A stretch of DNA of 62,000 bases, taken from the NCBI GenBank assembly GCA_009760855.2, contig WPIO01000050.1, positions 1,180,001 to 1,242,000 on the forward strand. Reading direction: 5' to 3'. The stretch comes from Cristatella mucedo. Lineage: Eukaryota; Bryozoa; Phylactolaemata; Cristatellidae. Numbering within the stretch: position 1 is the first letter of the stretch; each line of letters begins with the position of its first letter. Shown in pieces: positions 31,490 through 42,814 of the stretch. The notes under the pieces were generated by a model, which searched no databases, was not told the origin of the DNA, and worked only from the letters and a program-made list of their open reading frames with translations. Position numbers and translations under genes: made by a program.

Positions 31490-31867
31490 AAAGTTATTCG
31501 TTAGAAAATTTTCAAGTTTAGTCCTTCAACAGTTCCTTCCGTCAAGTTTAATTATTATTCTGCATGAATCATCCGTGATAGAATCGTCCTCTGGACGAAT
31601 ATTCAGGGACGAGTAGTCCGTTGATGAATCGTTCGAGGATGCCATGCCTGTACGGCATTAGGAAGGGCATTTTGTCATGTGCAGAAATTGGTAACAGTAG
31701 TAGCTGTCTGTTTATCATTGCAGGAGAATAAATGATGGAGAGTGTGGGCTTTGAGGTGAGCAGGCCCGTGCAAATGAGCCTTGAGAGAAAACGAATCTGC
31801 CAAAGAGCACAATATTGCACCCAAACGAAGCCAGTAAGGTTAAATAAATTTATGTGGAAATTACCTA

Positions 31868-32758
31868 ATAAGAATAATAATAATAATACGTGTGCTAGAG
31901 CAGCGTCCTCAGAGAACTCAATCTTTTTCTAGGCCCTTTACATCTGCTGCAAAGGAAACCCGATCGTATGGTGAGTGGTATGTGGCTTGATAAACAACAA
32001 GAATAACATAATGAGGGATGACATGCACAGAGACAGCATGTAAATGTGGTTAGTAGGGTCAGCATGCAAGTGTGGTTAGTGGCAGCATGGAACAGTTTCA
32101 GTACGCATAGGCACATAAAGGACGAATCATAGGGCCATAACAAGTGCTTTAAAAAATAGGTACGTTTTTAATTTCTTTTTAAATGCGATCAAGTCAGGGG
32201 ATGTCGTGACGGAAGTCGGGATCAAGCTCCAGGCTCTGGCAGCATACGGACTAAAGACCTAGCATGTTGTGGTAGCAATTGTATAACAGAAAATCGAAAT
32301 GACATCTGTACAATTCGAAAAACGCAAATCTCGGTACCTGGTAGGCAGTAAGCAATCGTCGCTAATTGGTCTTTGCTATGCATCTACACGGAATTTGTGT
32401 ATAGTGCAAGGGAGACAATGTAGTAAAGCCAAATTATGTAATTCACGGGCAGTGCTTGCTTTACGTGGACTCATTGTACACAAACCAATTATAACGGCAG
32501 GTTGTATGCCATATGATGCCTCAGCGGTCTGCAGCTGGACAGCAGATGTCATCGCACAAGAACCGTGGAAGTTAGTTCCACGTTTCTGGTACGTGAGAGC
32601 GAGAGCTTCTTTCGCCGACGGCCATTAGGCGTGAGAATAAAGCAGCAGACTTATTTTTCACGTAGGACCACAGGGCACGAAGAGGCTGAAACTGGTGGGG
32701 CACTTGAGCTAGTCACGAAGTAGCCAGACCATACCGGGCCTAATGGGTCAGTGTAAGA
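31868..32758 (-). mobile_element. LINE family 1, 3' part, left of the hAT insertion
   Basis: The reverse complement matches the family 1 3' UTR near 38,190-38,450, ending in (ATT)n at about 31,873-31,887. It continues into coding remnants. The same LINE resumes at 35,141 on the far side of a hAT element. Confidence 0.8.
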
Positions 32759-35140
32759 CAGGAGTGGGCAAACATTTTGACTCGCGGGCCACAATGGTTT
32801 CTAAAATTTGACAGAGGGGCCGAGCCGCAATAGGAGAATAATGTGTTCGTGCGAACTAATATAAATTGAACGCAAAAAACTTTACATGAAAAGATTTGGC
32901 CTTTAACAGGCAGCAAGACACCATTGTGCTTAGTTTATTGTATACATTTTATTTAAAAATTTATTAATTTAATAACGTAGTAACAAACTCCCATTGAGTT
33001 TCATTGGGAACACTGTTGTTGGTCTTCTTTTTTTCAAGTGCCTCAATGTCTGGCGTTATATTTGCTGTGGCAATTCTCAAGATAGATCCGAGGTGTTGGT
33101 CAGTTAACTTGGATCTGTGACGGGATTTGTTGATGTTCATGATGCTGACCGTCTGTTCACTCACACATGTTGAGCCAAACAACGTCAGCATCTTCTGTGC
33201 CATCCTCCGGAGGTTTGGAAACGTAGCTTCGTTAAGTGAAGCATAAAAGTCGTTCAGTTTAAAAGAGTTAAACTTCTCCATCAATTCAGAGTCAGACTGA
33301 AGATCGTGAGCATAAAAGTCGTTTACTTTAAAAGAGTTTAACTTCTCCGTCAATACAGAGTCGGACTGAAGATCTATCACTTCTAACGGTACCTTTAGTG
33401 GTGCTGTTTCAGGGTCTTGTGACAGGGGAGAGGACACCAGCTGAAGTGACTTTTCTATTTCTTCAAAGTCACAGAAACGACGACCGAATTCTCCGTGCAG
33501 GTCGTCCAGTGATTGTCTGTATTTCCGCATGTTTTGGATCGCCACTTTCCGCATGGCTAGTGTGGGGAAATGAGTGAAAGATTAGCTTGAATATTTTCTG
33601 GAGAAAAGAGTCAGCTTGGATTTGAAGGCCCTAGCATTTGTGTACATGTCGCGCACAAGTTGATCTTTTCCCTGTAGCTTGGTGTTCAGACCATTCATAG
33701 GCGTAAGTATGTCCACAGCAAACGCAAAGCCACAAAGCCAGCTCTTGACATTTTGCTTGGGAAATTCGTCGGACCACCCCAAAAACTCCAAAAATGCAGT
33801 TATCTCTTCCTTCAGCTCCCACACTCTTTGAAAGACTTTGCCCAAACTTAGCCATCAAACACGAGAGTGCTAAAGTAAGTCCTGGTGATCTGCTTCGGTT
33901 TCTTCCAGGAACGCAATAAAGTGACGATGCCGACTGAAGTCTCCTTGCTCATATAAAGTTAACACGTTTAGCGACTTGATTCACGACATAATTTAGCTGC
34001 AATACAGACTTACACAGACCTTCCTGATGAATGATGCAAAGAAGGAAAATAACAGCATGATAAGGATTTTCCTCTTTTACTTTTTCTTGCAGTCTTTTTA
34101 GCAGCTCAACGTTTTTCCCAGTTAAATTTGGCGATCCATCCGTGGTGAGATTGACAAGTTTAATCCAAGGTAGCTTCATTCTCTCGATGACAGCAGACAT
34201 CTTGTTATACAAGTCCTCTCCCCTCGTTCTTCCTTTCATGGACTCCACGGTCATAAATTCCTCTGTGATCTCAAAACTGTCGCTTCGACAGGATAGAAAT
34301 TAGGAGCTATGCAGTGCCTTTTAAGTCGTTACTTTCATTCATTGCTACTGAATAAAACTTAAAGAAATCCGCCTTTTTGTTTAGTTTAATTCACTGGCTT
34401 TATCTTCGTCAATCGATTCCCCACGGCGAGTCACAGTTCTGAGTGATAAACTGATTTTTTGAAATTTGCCTTTGCACTCCGGACACAAGAGACCTGCTGT
34501 CTCAGCCATGCATTCTTTTAAAAATTTACCTTCGGAGAAAGGCTTACTGGCCTTTGCTAATTTGAATGCCAGCAAAAAAAAACTTGCCTTAGTACATGAC
34601 TCTTGAATTGCAGTTTGTCTGTGAAATTTTTTTTTCTGAGTCTGTAAATTAGCCGTCAATCTCTGAGCTGTAGCCGCCCGTTCTTGTGGAGACTGTAGAC
34701 TGGCGTAGTCAGCATGTTTTTTGGCAAAATGATGGCTGATGTTGTATTCTTTAAAAACTGCTACAGCTTCTTGGCATATCAGACATGAAGCTGTTCATCG
34801 GACTTCAGTGAAAAAATATTTCCTTGTTCACTCTTTATTGAACACTCGGCATTCCCTGTCTACTTTTCTTTTTTTGGCTCGCTCATTTTTACTGAAGGGA
34901 TGAAAGTACAAAGTGACAAAATGAAGTAGAGAGTAACCATAATGCATTACACTCAAGGGTCAATGTCTTCGGGATGCGCCATCTGCTGGGGAAAGATGGG
35001 AATTACAGCTAGGTAAAATGATTGAGGTGCCTTTCTAATAAAATTTAATGTATTAGTATAACGTGGATGAGTTCGGCGGGCCGGAATGAAAAGCCCAACG
35101 GGCCATATAAGGCCCACGGGTCGTAATTTGCCCATGTCTG
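32759..35140 (-). mobile_element. hAT transposon (GTF2IRD2/Charlie-like)
   Basis: The left end caggagtgggcaaac and the right end (reverse complement cagacatgggcaaa) form imperfect terminal inverted repeats of hAT-Charlie type. The 8-bp flanks (gtgtaaga on the left, a diverged cggcaaga-like word on the right) fit an aged hAT target duplication. The element is 2,382 bp and sits inside a LINE, so it is younger than that LINE. Confidence 0.85.
32964..34886 (-). pseudogene. hAT transposase, GTF2IRD2/ZBED5-like
   Basis: The protein starts at the ATG of 34,886. In order it shows a basic N-terminus, a BED zinc finger (CLICQEAVAVFKEYNISHHF, then KKH), a conserved linker (KASFFLLAFKLAKASKPFSE), the middle catalytic region (LVNLTTDGSPNLTGKN, containing an expected Asp) and the C-terminal hATC dimerisation region (CVSEQTVSIMNINKSRHRSK, then LTDQHLGSILRIA). 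Stops at about 34,380 and 33,949 and several frameshifts inactivate it. Within the hATC-proximal segment a 21-codon stretch is duplicated in tandem (DLQSDS(V/E)L.EK(L/F)NSFK(V/L)NDFYA). Identification is firm; activity is excluded. Confidence 0.9.
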
Positions 35141-35604
35141 GGCGGCAAGAGTTCTACTCTGTCTAGCCTTAATGGAAGCCATTGAAGCGCCTCAAGTAAA
35201 TGAGACGCATGGCTGAACGTCTATGACTTTGTTGCTAGTTTTGTCAGCATATTTATTACTAGCTGTAGTGGCTTAATAGCTTTGTTTTAGGCCGACAAGC
35301 CAAATCGAACAGTAATGATCTAGCGTAGACAGCACAAAGAATCTAATTAATCTTTTTGCCAGCCATCGCAGTCGAACGTCTTTAATTCCAAATAAAGATC
35401 CGGCGTGATAGCTAGACGCTGAGGCCGGGTTCATCATGAGAATTTCAAAATTTAGGCAGAGTTATAAGGCGAAACCTAATTTGGGAGCACATGGTGAATA
35501 TTGCATATCAACATCAGCTATGACATATACAAGTCTTCTATTACAGCCATTCACTTGAGGTGCTGTATGGGTAGCAGCAGATCAGTTTTTCCCTCACTCA
35601 GTTT
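35141..35604 (-). mobile_element. LINE family 1, continuation right of the hAT
   Basis: This resumes the minus-strand LINE interrupted at 32,758. Words match 660-960 of the window in the same order. It ends where the SINE begins. Confidence 0.7.
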
Positions 35605-35740
35605 AAGGAGTGCTGGTTAGGGCCAGTGGTTCAGGTGCTCGCCGCGACCAAGGTCAAGGTAAATGTATTTGAAGACTGAGGTCGTGAGCTCGAGTACCGT
35701 GGCATACGTTAAACACTTTAATATAGATTAGGTTTCATTA
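35605..35740 (+). mobile_element. tRNA-derived SINE, family S2
   Basis: A-box-like gtggttcaggtg and B-box-like ggtcgtgagctcgagta are followed by the body and AT tail seen at 1,063-1,190, at an equivalent LINE junction. Confidence 0.65.
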
Positions 35741-35751
35741 AGGCAGTACAC

Positions 35752-35874
<123 letters not shown>

Positions 35875-37160
35875 CGTATATGTAATATGTAATGGATCTC
35901 CATCTGTAACTCCACAAAGCAAAAAAGACTATGCGGGTGTTACAAAGCAGAGTTTTGCACAGCCCACTCACAGCCTAAGCGGCTTTCGATATGCATTCGG
36001 TAGCCATTAGACTTCGTCTCGCGCACCAAAGAGAAAGTGGGAAGCATAGCAGAGTCAGGAGAGAAGTTGAGGTGGTGAGTAGCCTGAAAGTAGCATCTGT
36101 GGACAGATGACAAGAATGACTTATAGTCGGCAGCTGGAGAGTAGTTGTCTTGGCGTAAGGATTGTGGCAGCGAGCTACACAGTCTAGGACAGGCGGAGCT
36201 GAAGCTTCTGTCGCCAATGGTCTTTAAGCAAAGAAATGGAAAGGTTAATTTATTGTCCACACAGGACCTGAGGGCGCGAACAGGCTAAAACTGATGCAGC
36301 AGTTCATCTAGGTACGAAGGAGCCAAGCCGTTGCGGGCCTTGTGGGTCAGCTTAAGAACTTAGCTCTGTATCCATTGATCAACCGGCATCTATCCTAGCT
36401 CTTTTAGCAAAGGAGACATATGCTCAAAACCTCTGGGACTTGAAGACTAGCCTTGCAGCCATATTCATAGCCAGCTGCAGTGGCCTAGTTGCTTTCTTTG
36501 GCAGCCCAGCCAAAAGGGAATTACAATTATCAAGCCAAGACAGAACTAAGGAACTAGCTAAATGCTTTAGCAAGCAACTGTGGAAGACAGCTCCTAATCT
36601 TAGATAGGGATTGGACGTGATGGCGATCTGTAGAAGCAGTCTTCTGACTGAAGCTTTTAAAATTTAGGCAGTTGTAGAAAACGACACCTGAATTTCGAGC
36701 ACGTGGTGATGGTCGCACAGCAGCATCACTTCTTAGAAGAGCAAAGCCTTTTACTCCAGCTACACGCTTAGTGTGTCCTATGAGCAGCAGTTGCGTTTTA
36801 ACATCATTTAGTTTCAAGAAGTTTTCCGACTTCCCATATCGAATGTCGGCAAGGCAAGCATTCAGTCAATTAGTTGCTGCAGCAGATTTCGACGGCTTGA
36901 ATGACAAATACAGCATAATGTCTTCAGCATAAAAGTGATATCCTATTAAATGGGCATTAATCACTTTTCCCACAGGTTGATTCTAAATGACAGACAGCAA
37001 GGGACCGATGACGGAACCTTTAGGGACTCCACAAGTAACCCGTCTCGTGTGTGAGACTTGACCCACAACGACACGGATTGAACACGTTCAGACAAGTACG
37101 ATTTAAACCATGCCAGTGCCTCGTCTGCCAGACCGATCGTCGGTCTCAATCGTTTAAGTA
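35875..37160 (-). mobile_element. LINE family 2, 5'-truncated
   Basis: The 3' end (ggagttacagatggagatc on the minus strand) is at about 35,890. Coding pieces include TIGDRSFSSACPRL, RNSGVVFYNCLNFKSF and EALAWFKSYLSERVQSVS. The copy stops at a (CA)n run near 37,165. Confidence 0.8.
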
Positions 37161-37164
37161 CATT

Positions 37165-37169
37165 GCACA

Positions 37170-37232
<63 letters not shown>

Positions 37233-37236
37233 ACCC
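37165..37236. repeat. (CA)n microsatellite between head-to-head LINEs
   Basis: CA repeats with a few TC and GC interruptions lie exactly at the junction of the minus-strand LINE and the plus-strand LINE. Confidence 0.95.
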
Positions 37237-38450
37237 ATCTGAAATACCTCTGAAATATGGAGTACCTCAGGGCTCCGTGTTAGGTCCGGTTCTTTTCATG
37301 GTTTATACTCTACCTCTTGCTGATGTGATTGCCAAGCACAATCTAGGCTTTCACTTTTATGCGGATTACACTCGGTTGTACCTTTGTTTTGATCCCTCCC
37401 AGCCTTCAAGCACCTCAAATTCTCTTGACTCACTTGCTGCATGCATTGATGACATCTGCACATGGATAGCAGCAAATTTTCTAAAACTAAACGATTATAA
37501 AACCAACTTACAATTTATGAGCAAACCCAGTGTGATTCAGAGATTCGAAAGGCTGACTCTCAAAATTGGCTTTGCCAGCATATCTCTAGTTGAATCATCT
37601 CGAAATCTACGTGTCATATTCCAAAGCGACCTCTCGTTAGACGACCATATCAGCTCAAGAGTCAAATCTGCCTTTTTTTAGCTTCATTACATCGCCAAAA
37701 TTTGGGCATGTTTAGATAAGGATACCACGTCCAAGTTGGTCCACGCATTCGTGTCATTCCGTCTTGACTTCGGCAACTCACTGCTTACTGGCCTACCAGC
37801 ATGTGCGATCAGGCGATTGCAGCTGGTGCAAAACTCTGCAGCTAGGCTTGTCTGTCGCGAGCGTCGCAGTTGCCACATTACACCACTTCTCGCCGACCAG
37901 CACTGGCTACCAGTCAAGCAACGGATTGAATTCAAGGTTTTGTCACTCACTTTTAGGTCCCTTGATTCTATAGCTCCAGCCTATCTCTCATATATACTAC
38001 CCCATCAGGCCAAGCATCGTACCACACGCTTTTCGGAATCCAACAGTCTACAAATACCTCGTACAAACCTTAAATCCTATGGAGACGATGCATTTAGTTC
38101 GTATGCTCCCAAAACCTGGAACTCCATCCCGACCTGCGTCAGAACATCCCCTGACCTGACCACATTTAAAAGGAACTAAGAAACACACCTATTTAGGGCA
38201 GCATTTAGTGGGTCCCTGTGATTCGTCCTTCATTTGCTTATGCGTGCTGACACCGTGCATGCTGCCAGTAACCACATTTGCATGCTGACCCTGTGCATGT
38301 CACCCCTAGCCATATTATTCATTTTGTTTGTTTTTCAAGCATGATTTTACTTACCGTTCAATTGCATTTACCTTAGCAGCAAAGCAAAGCGCCTAGAAAG
38401 AGATTAAGTTCTCTGAGGGCCCTTTATCAAGTGCATTATTTTTATCATTA
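37237..38450 (+). mobile_element. CR1/L2-like LINE (family 1), RT core to 3' tail
   Basis: This is the best-preserved LINE protein in the window. LKYGVPQGSVLGPVLFMVYT is followed by LGFHFYADYTRLYLCFDPSQ, where the YADD motif reads YADY, and by a stop at about 37,680. A second frame (to 38,179) covers LVHAFVSFRLDFGNSLL, RRLQLVQNSAARLV and LPVKQRIEFKVLSLTFRSL. The 3' UTR ends in an ATT-rich tail at about 38,450. It is 5'-truncated to the middle of the RT domain and inactive. Confidence 0.9.
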
Positions 38451-38454
38451 TTAC

Positions 38455-38611
38455 AAACACACACACACATACACATACACATACACACACGCATATATAT
38501 ACATAAATAAATGTATATATATGCATATATATATATGTGTGTGTGTGTGTGTGCGTGTGTGAGTGCGTGCGTGCGTGCGTGCGGGCGTGCGTGTGTGCAT
38601 GTGTGTGTGTG

Positions 38612-38667
<56 letters not shown>

Positions 38668-38674
38668 TGTACGT
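38455..38674. repeat. Compound (CA)/(TA)/(GT)n microsatellite at the duplication edge
   Basis: Simple repeats fill the space between the LINE tail and the first base of duplication copy 2. Confidence 0.95.
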
Positions 38675-38678
38675 TTAG

Positions 38679-39150
38679 CCTACCTATCAGATCTACTCCC
38701 CCATCAGGCTAAGAATCGTACCACCAGCTTTTCGGAATCTAAGTTTTTACCAAAACCTCTTGCACATCTCAAATCCTTTGGAGACAGTGCATTTAGTTCA
38801 TATTCGTCTAAAGCCTGGAACTCACACCCGACTTGAGTCGCAATATCTACTGACTTGTCGTCATTTAAAAAGAAACTTAAAACGCATCTGATTACCAGAT
38901 CATCTACAAGGTCCCTGTGATTCGTCCTAATGTGCTTATACGTGCTGATACAGTGCATCCTGCCACTAACCATTCTTGTATGCTGAGCCTCTGCATGTCT
39001 CCTCAAACCGCGTTATTCTTGTTGTTTGCTGAACATCGTACCACCAACCATTCGACCTCGCTTTTTTTTCAGCAAATTTAAAGCGTCTAAAAAGAGACTA
39101 TGTTCTCTGACGGTTCTGTATCAAATGCACCATTATTATTATTATTTTTG
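38679..39150 (+). mobile_element. LINE 3' end, duplicated
   Basis: C-terminal LINE frame ([34 protein letters not shown]) and 3' UTR with ATT tail, equivalent to 7,396-7,870. Confidence 0.85.
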
Positions 39151-39309
39151 TCAGTCGATTCAGCAGTTTCATTCGTTTAGCTGCAGCAGTCCGGGGTGGT
39201 GACTAATACTCCGCCAATGCTGATTACTCTGAAAGTGTTAGCAACGTGTACTCACGCTTTGCAGCTGTCTTTTTCCAGGTTCTATCTACTACTTCCGTAT
39301 TCGCCCACG

Positions 39310-42300
39310 CCGTTTCAGTCGATTACCGTGCATTGCCTTAGGATTTAAGTTCGAAATTGGTTAAAAGGATGTGTTTGCACTTTTAAAGCAATGCACTGCA
39401 AAATTGCCCAAGAAAATTGGATCCGCTCCCATCAGCTCCCATCTTTGTAATTGTAACATTCATATATTGCTGTATTGTCTCAAGCAAATACCGTCGATTG
39501 CCAAGCATTGCCAAAGGTTGAACGGGCAAATGACAGTATGTGCACCCATAGTAAGCATTATGTGGTATAATAATTATGAAAATTGAATTAGACAATTTCC
39601 AGAAAATTTTAAACAGATTTCTGTAGAGGCCGGCCAATGCCGTCGATTGTGCCTTTGTAGATTGTTTAAAAGGATGTGGCTGCACTTTTAATGCAGTTTA
39701 GTGCAATATGCCAGCATAGTTGGAGCTTCTCTCGACAGCAGTCGGTCCATTTGTAAAGGACCATTATGAGTTATGAATTGGCGTATTTACCCGGGCCACC
39801 GCCGTCGATTTCCGTGCGTTGCCATCGAAAAAACGTGCACAATGGGTGAAAATTATGCCCGCTCACAGGTACATGGTATGTTGAATGAGAGTTGCATTTT
39901 ATTGCTGCCAATGTTGTCAGTTTTCCACGGATTGCTCTATCCGCTCCCATTGCTGTGGATTGGCGTGCATTGCTGACAGTTAACGAGCAAAGCATCTTGA
40001 AAATGTCATGGTTTTACTTTAAACACAGTGGATTGTTATTTGTAATGAAAATTGGAGTTCACGCTGCCGTTTTCTCGTCAATTTGCCGAGAATTGGGGTA
40101 TTGGCCCGGGCCATTGCTGTCGATTGCCATTCATTGCTCGCGATTGTACGTGTGCGATCGGTTGAAATGATGTGATTGCACTTTAACGCAGTAGTCTGTG
40201 ACAGGTAAGATAAAGTAGATCTTGGCCCAGTCACTTTCTAGTGATTTGCGATGGATCATAATGGATTGCCTTATTTGCCTGCGCCATTGCCATCGATTGC
40301 CATAAATTACCCTAGATTGAACGGTCAGAGCTGGCTGAAAGGCTTTAAACTATGTGTGCACACAGAGAGATGTTAAGTGGAATGACAATTAGAGTCTGGC
40401 CCAGCCGATTTCTCGTCGATTTGCCATGGATTGCGGTTTTGGTCCCTGCCATTGCTGTCGATTGCCGTGCATTGTTAAAAATTAACGTGCAAAATAGCTG
40501 AAAAGACCTGAGATTTCACTTTTAGTACAAAGAAATGTCAAATATGGTGATAATTGGCACTTTGTGCAGCCAATTTGGTGTCGACTTGCCACGGACTTTA
40601 GCGGATTGCTGCTTCGACCCGAGCCGTTGCCATAGATTGTCATGCATTGCATGAGATTGCACGAGCGGAATTGCTTAAAACAATGTGGTTGACTTTAACC
40701 AGTGTAATTTGTAACATGATTCAAAATAAAGCATTGCGAAAGCGATTGCAAGGCATTTTGCATCAGATTGCTTTTGATTGAGGTATTGGTCAGCGCCATT
40801 ACAGTCAATTGCAAAGCATTGCTGCCGAATAGTCGAGGCGATTGCAGTAAAATTGTACGATTATACAATAACTGAATATTAGAGCAACGTGCAATCACTA
40901 CTAGAGCTTAAAGTTTACGCATTCGGGTCGTTTTGCTGCGGGTTGCCGTGAATTGACCCGGGCAGTTGCAGGTGATTGCAGTGAATTGCTGCAGTATGTT
41001 CGAGACAATCACAGTGTAGTTATGCGATTACGTAATAATCGAAGAGTAGAGACGAGTGCAATCATAAGTAGAGCTTCTAGTGTACGCGTTCTAGTCGCTG
41101 TGGGGCGGGTTGCAGCGGATTTCAGCGAATTAAGGTGGATTATGATATGGAACCGGTCCATTGCAGTATATTGCAGTGCATTGCATGAGAAGGCATGTAA
41201 ACAATAGAGCAAAATTGTGTAGGTGCACTTTGAACTGAGTCTATTCCTATATGCAATGTCAATGAGAGCTTCATGGTGGTGATTTGAGGCAGGCTAAGCT
41301 TGGCAGCGAACGCCAGCAGCTGGTCAATGGTCCAGCAGCATGCTGACGTAGATGAGTGGGTGGTACGTGCGGCCGAACCCTACCTTGCCGACTGTGTTCT
41401 CGAGCAGGATCTCAAACTGCTGCAGTAGCACGGCGACGTGCTGCTGCGATCGACAGGCGCCCGCTGCCCGTCGCGTCCCGGCTGCCGCAGGTCTATGAAC
41501 TGAAGCCTGACGGTTCGCAGGCTTAGCTGGCGGAGGTCTCTGCCGGCCAGGTGCAGAGCTCCGAAACGTTGCAGTTGATTGCAGTGCATTGATCAGAACG
41601 CGTGTGAACAATTGTGTACACTTGAGCACAATTGTGCAGGTGCACTTTTAACCAAGTCTAGTCCTACATGCAATGTCAATTAGAGTTTCGCGGTGGCGAT
41701 TTGAGGATGTTTTGGCAGTGAAATAGAGTGGATTGTAGTGGTTTCCCAGGTCATTTCAGGCGATTGCCGCCCATTGCCGCAGTGCGAGGATGAACAATTT
41801 CTTTATCTTACGTGGTTGTGCACACAGCACGGTGCAATTTATTATGCAATACAAACTGGAGCTTGGTGAAATCTATTTTGTTTTTTCTGCAGAGGGTTCA
41901 GTGGGTGAAAGTGAATTGCCGTATTGGCCCGGGCTACTGCAGTCGATTGCAGCGAATCGCACGAGAACACCCGTGCCAATGCTAGTTGAAATTTTCAAGT
42001 GGAATTATCGCAGAGTGTGCTGTCATGTGGAATTAAAAAAGGAGCTTTTAGAGGGGGATTATTTCGTTGAACGGCGAGATGCAGCGGCTGCGGTATGCCT
42101 GGGCCACTGCAATGTTATTTCAGTGGACTTCACGAGAACACGTGAGCAGAATCACGTGAAATTTTCCAAGTACATTGCATGTGTAGCTTATAGTTTGTAG
42201 TTTGATATTCCAAACATTTTGGAGCTGTGCGCAGCTGACCTATGGTGGATTTGATGGGAATAAGAATGAATTGCCGTGGATTTCTGGGAATTTTGGTACA

Positions 42301-42490
42301 GGCGTCCGGCGGTGAAGCTCATTTGCATGTGTGCACGTGCGCTCAGCGACAATAAGTTTTGTGGATAGATAAAATCGAACGTGTACTACAATATCAGTGC
42401 AAAGTTTGAGGTCGGAAACGCTACTGTCGGGTCTTCATTAGCCTAATTAGAGTGGATGGAGGTGGATTGCGGTAATTCGTCAAACCCGCT
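39310..42490. repeat. Diverged ~165-bp satellite-like array, copy 2
   Basis: Same array as 8,030-11,210 with about 2% substitutions and very few indels. The monomers diverge much more from one another than the two arrays do, so the array is older than the duplication. Confidence 0.75.
41290..41489 (-). pseudogene. Peroxidase gene fragment, copy 2
   Basis: Counterpart of 10,011-10,210, with the same internal deletion junction, so the fragment arose before the segmental duplication. Confidence 0.75.
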
Positions 42491-42716
42491 GACGCTGACA
42501 TAGATCGTGGCTCGGGCACCGCGGCGCAGCAACAAAAGCGTCGCCGTGGCGCTCGCGCCGTCGCTGCTACAGCGTACGCAATTTCACCTCATCGGCGCTC
42601 ACAGCTCACTAACTCAGAAACTGAATGCTCGATGACCAGAGCTCCGTGACCTGCACTCCCTGACCTGCGATTCGAAACTGACCAGTCCTCGCCGATTATT
42701 ACCTCACCAAGGAACA

Positions 42717-42722
42717 TTTACT
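42717..42722 (-). terminator. Variant poly(A) signal AGTAAA of peroxidase copy 2
   Basis: One substitution from the AATAAA of copy 1, about 93 nt after the stop. AGTAAA is a known weaker variant; its use here is inferred. Confidence 0.4.
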
Positions 42723-42814
42723 ATCGCAATAAGCCAGAAAAAACCATGCTAGCTGTACCGAGCTCGCTACGGGCTAGCTGAATCGGGCAGGCGAGTCGGC
42801 GCGTCGCTGTGACG

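Noticed and set aside
31590-31680. Possible hammerhead ribozyme (ggacgagtagtcc, ttgatga words)
   Set aside because: The CUGANGA and GAAA core elements are not both present at workable spacing on either strand.
37237-38179. Possibly active LINE reverse transcriptase
   Set aside because: The YADD motif reads YADY, there is an internal stop, and the copy is 5'-truncated; the other copy, near 6,595, reads YADG.
38537-38836. Cys/Val-repeat frame joined to LINE residues
   Set aside because: It is a GT microsatellite running by chance into the LINE C-terminal frame.
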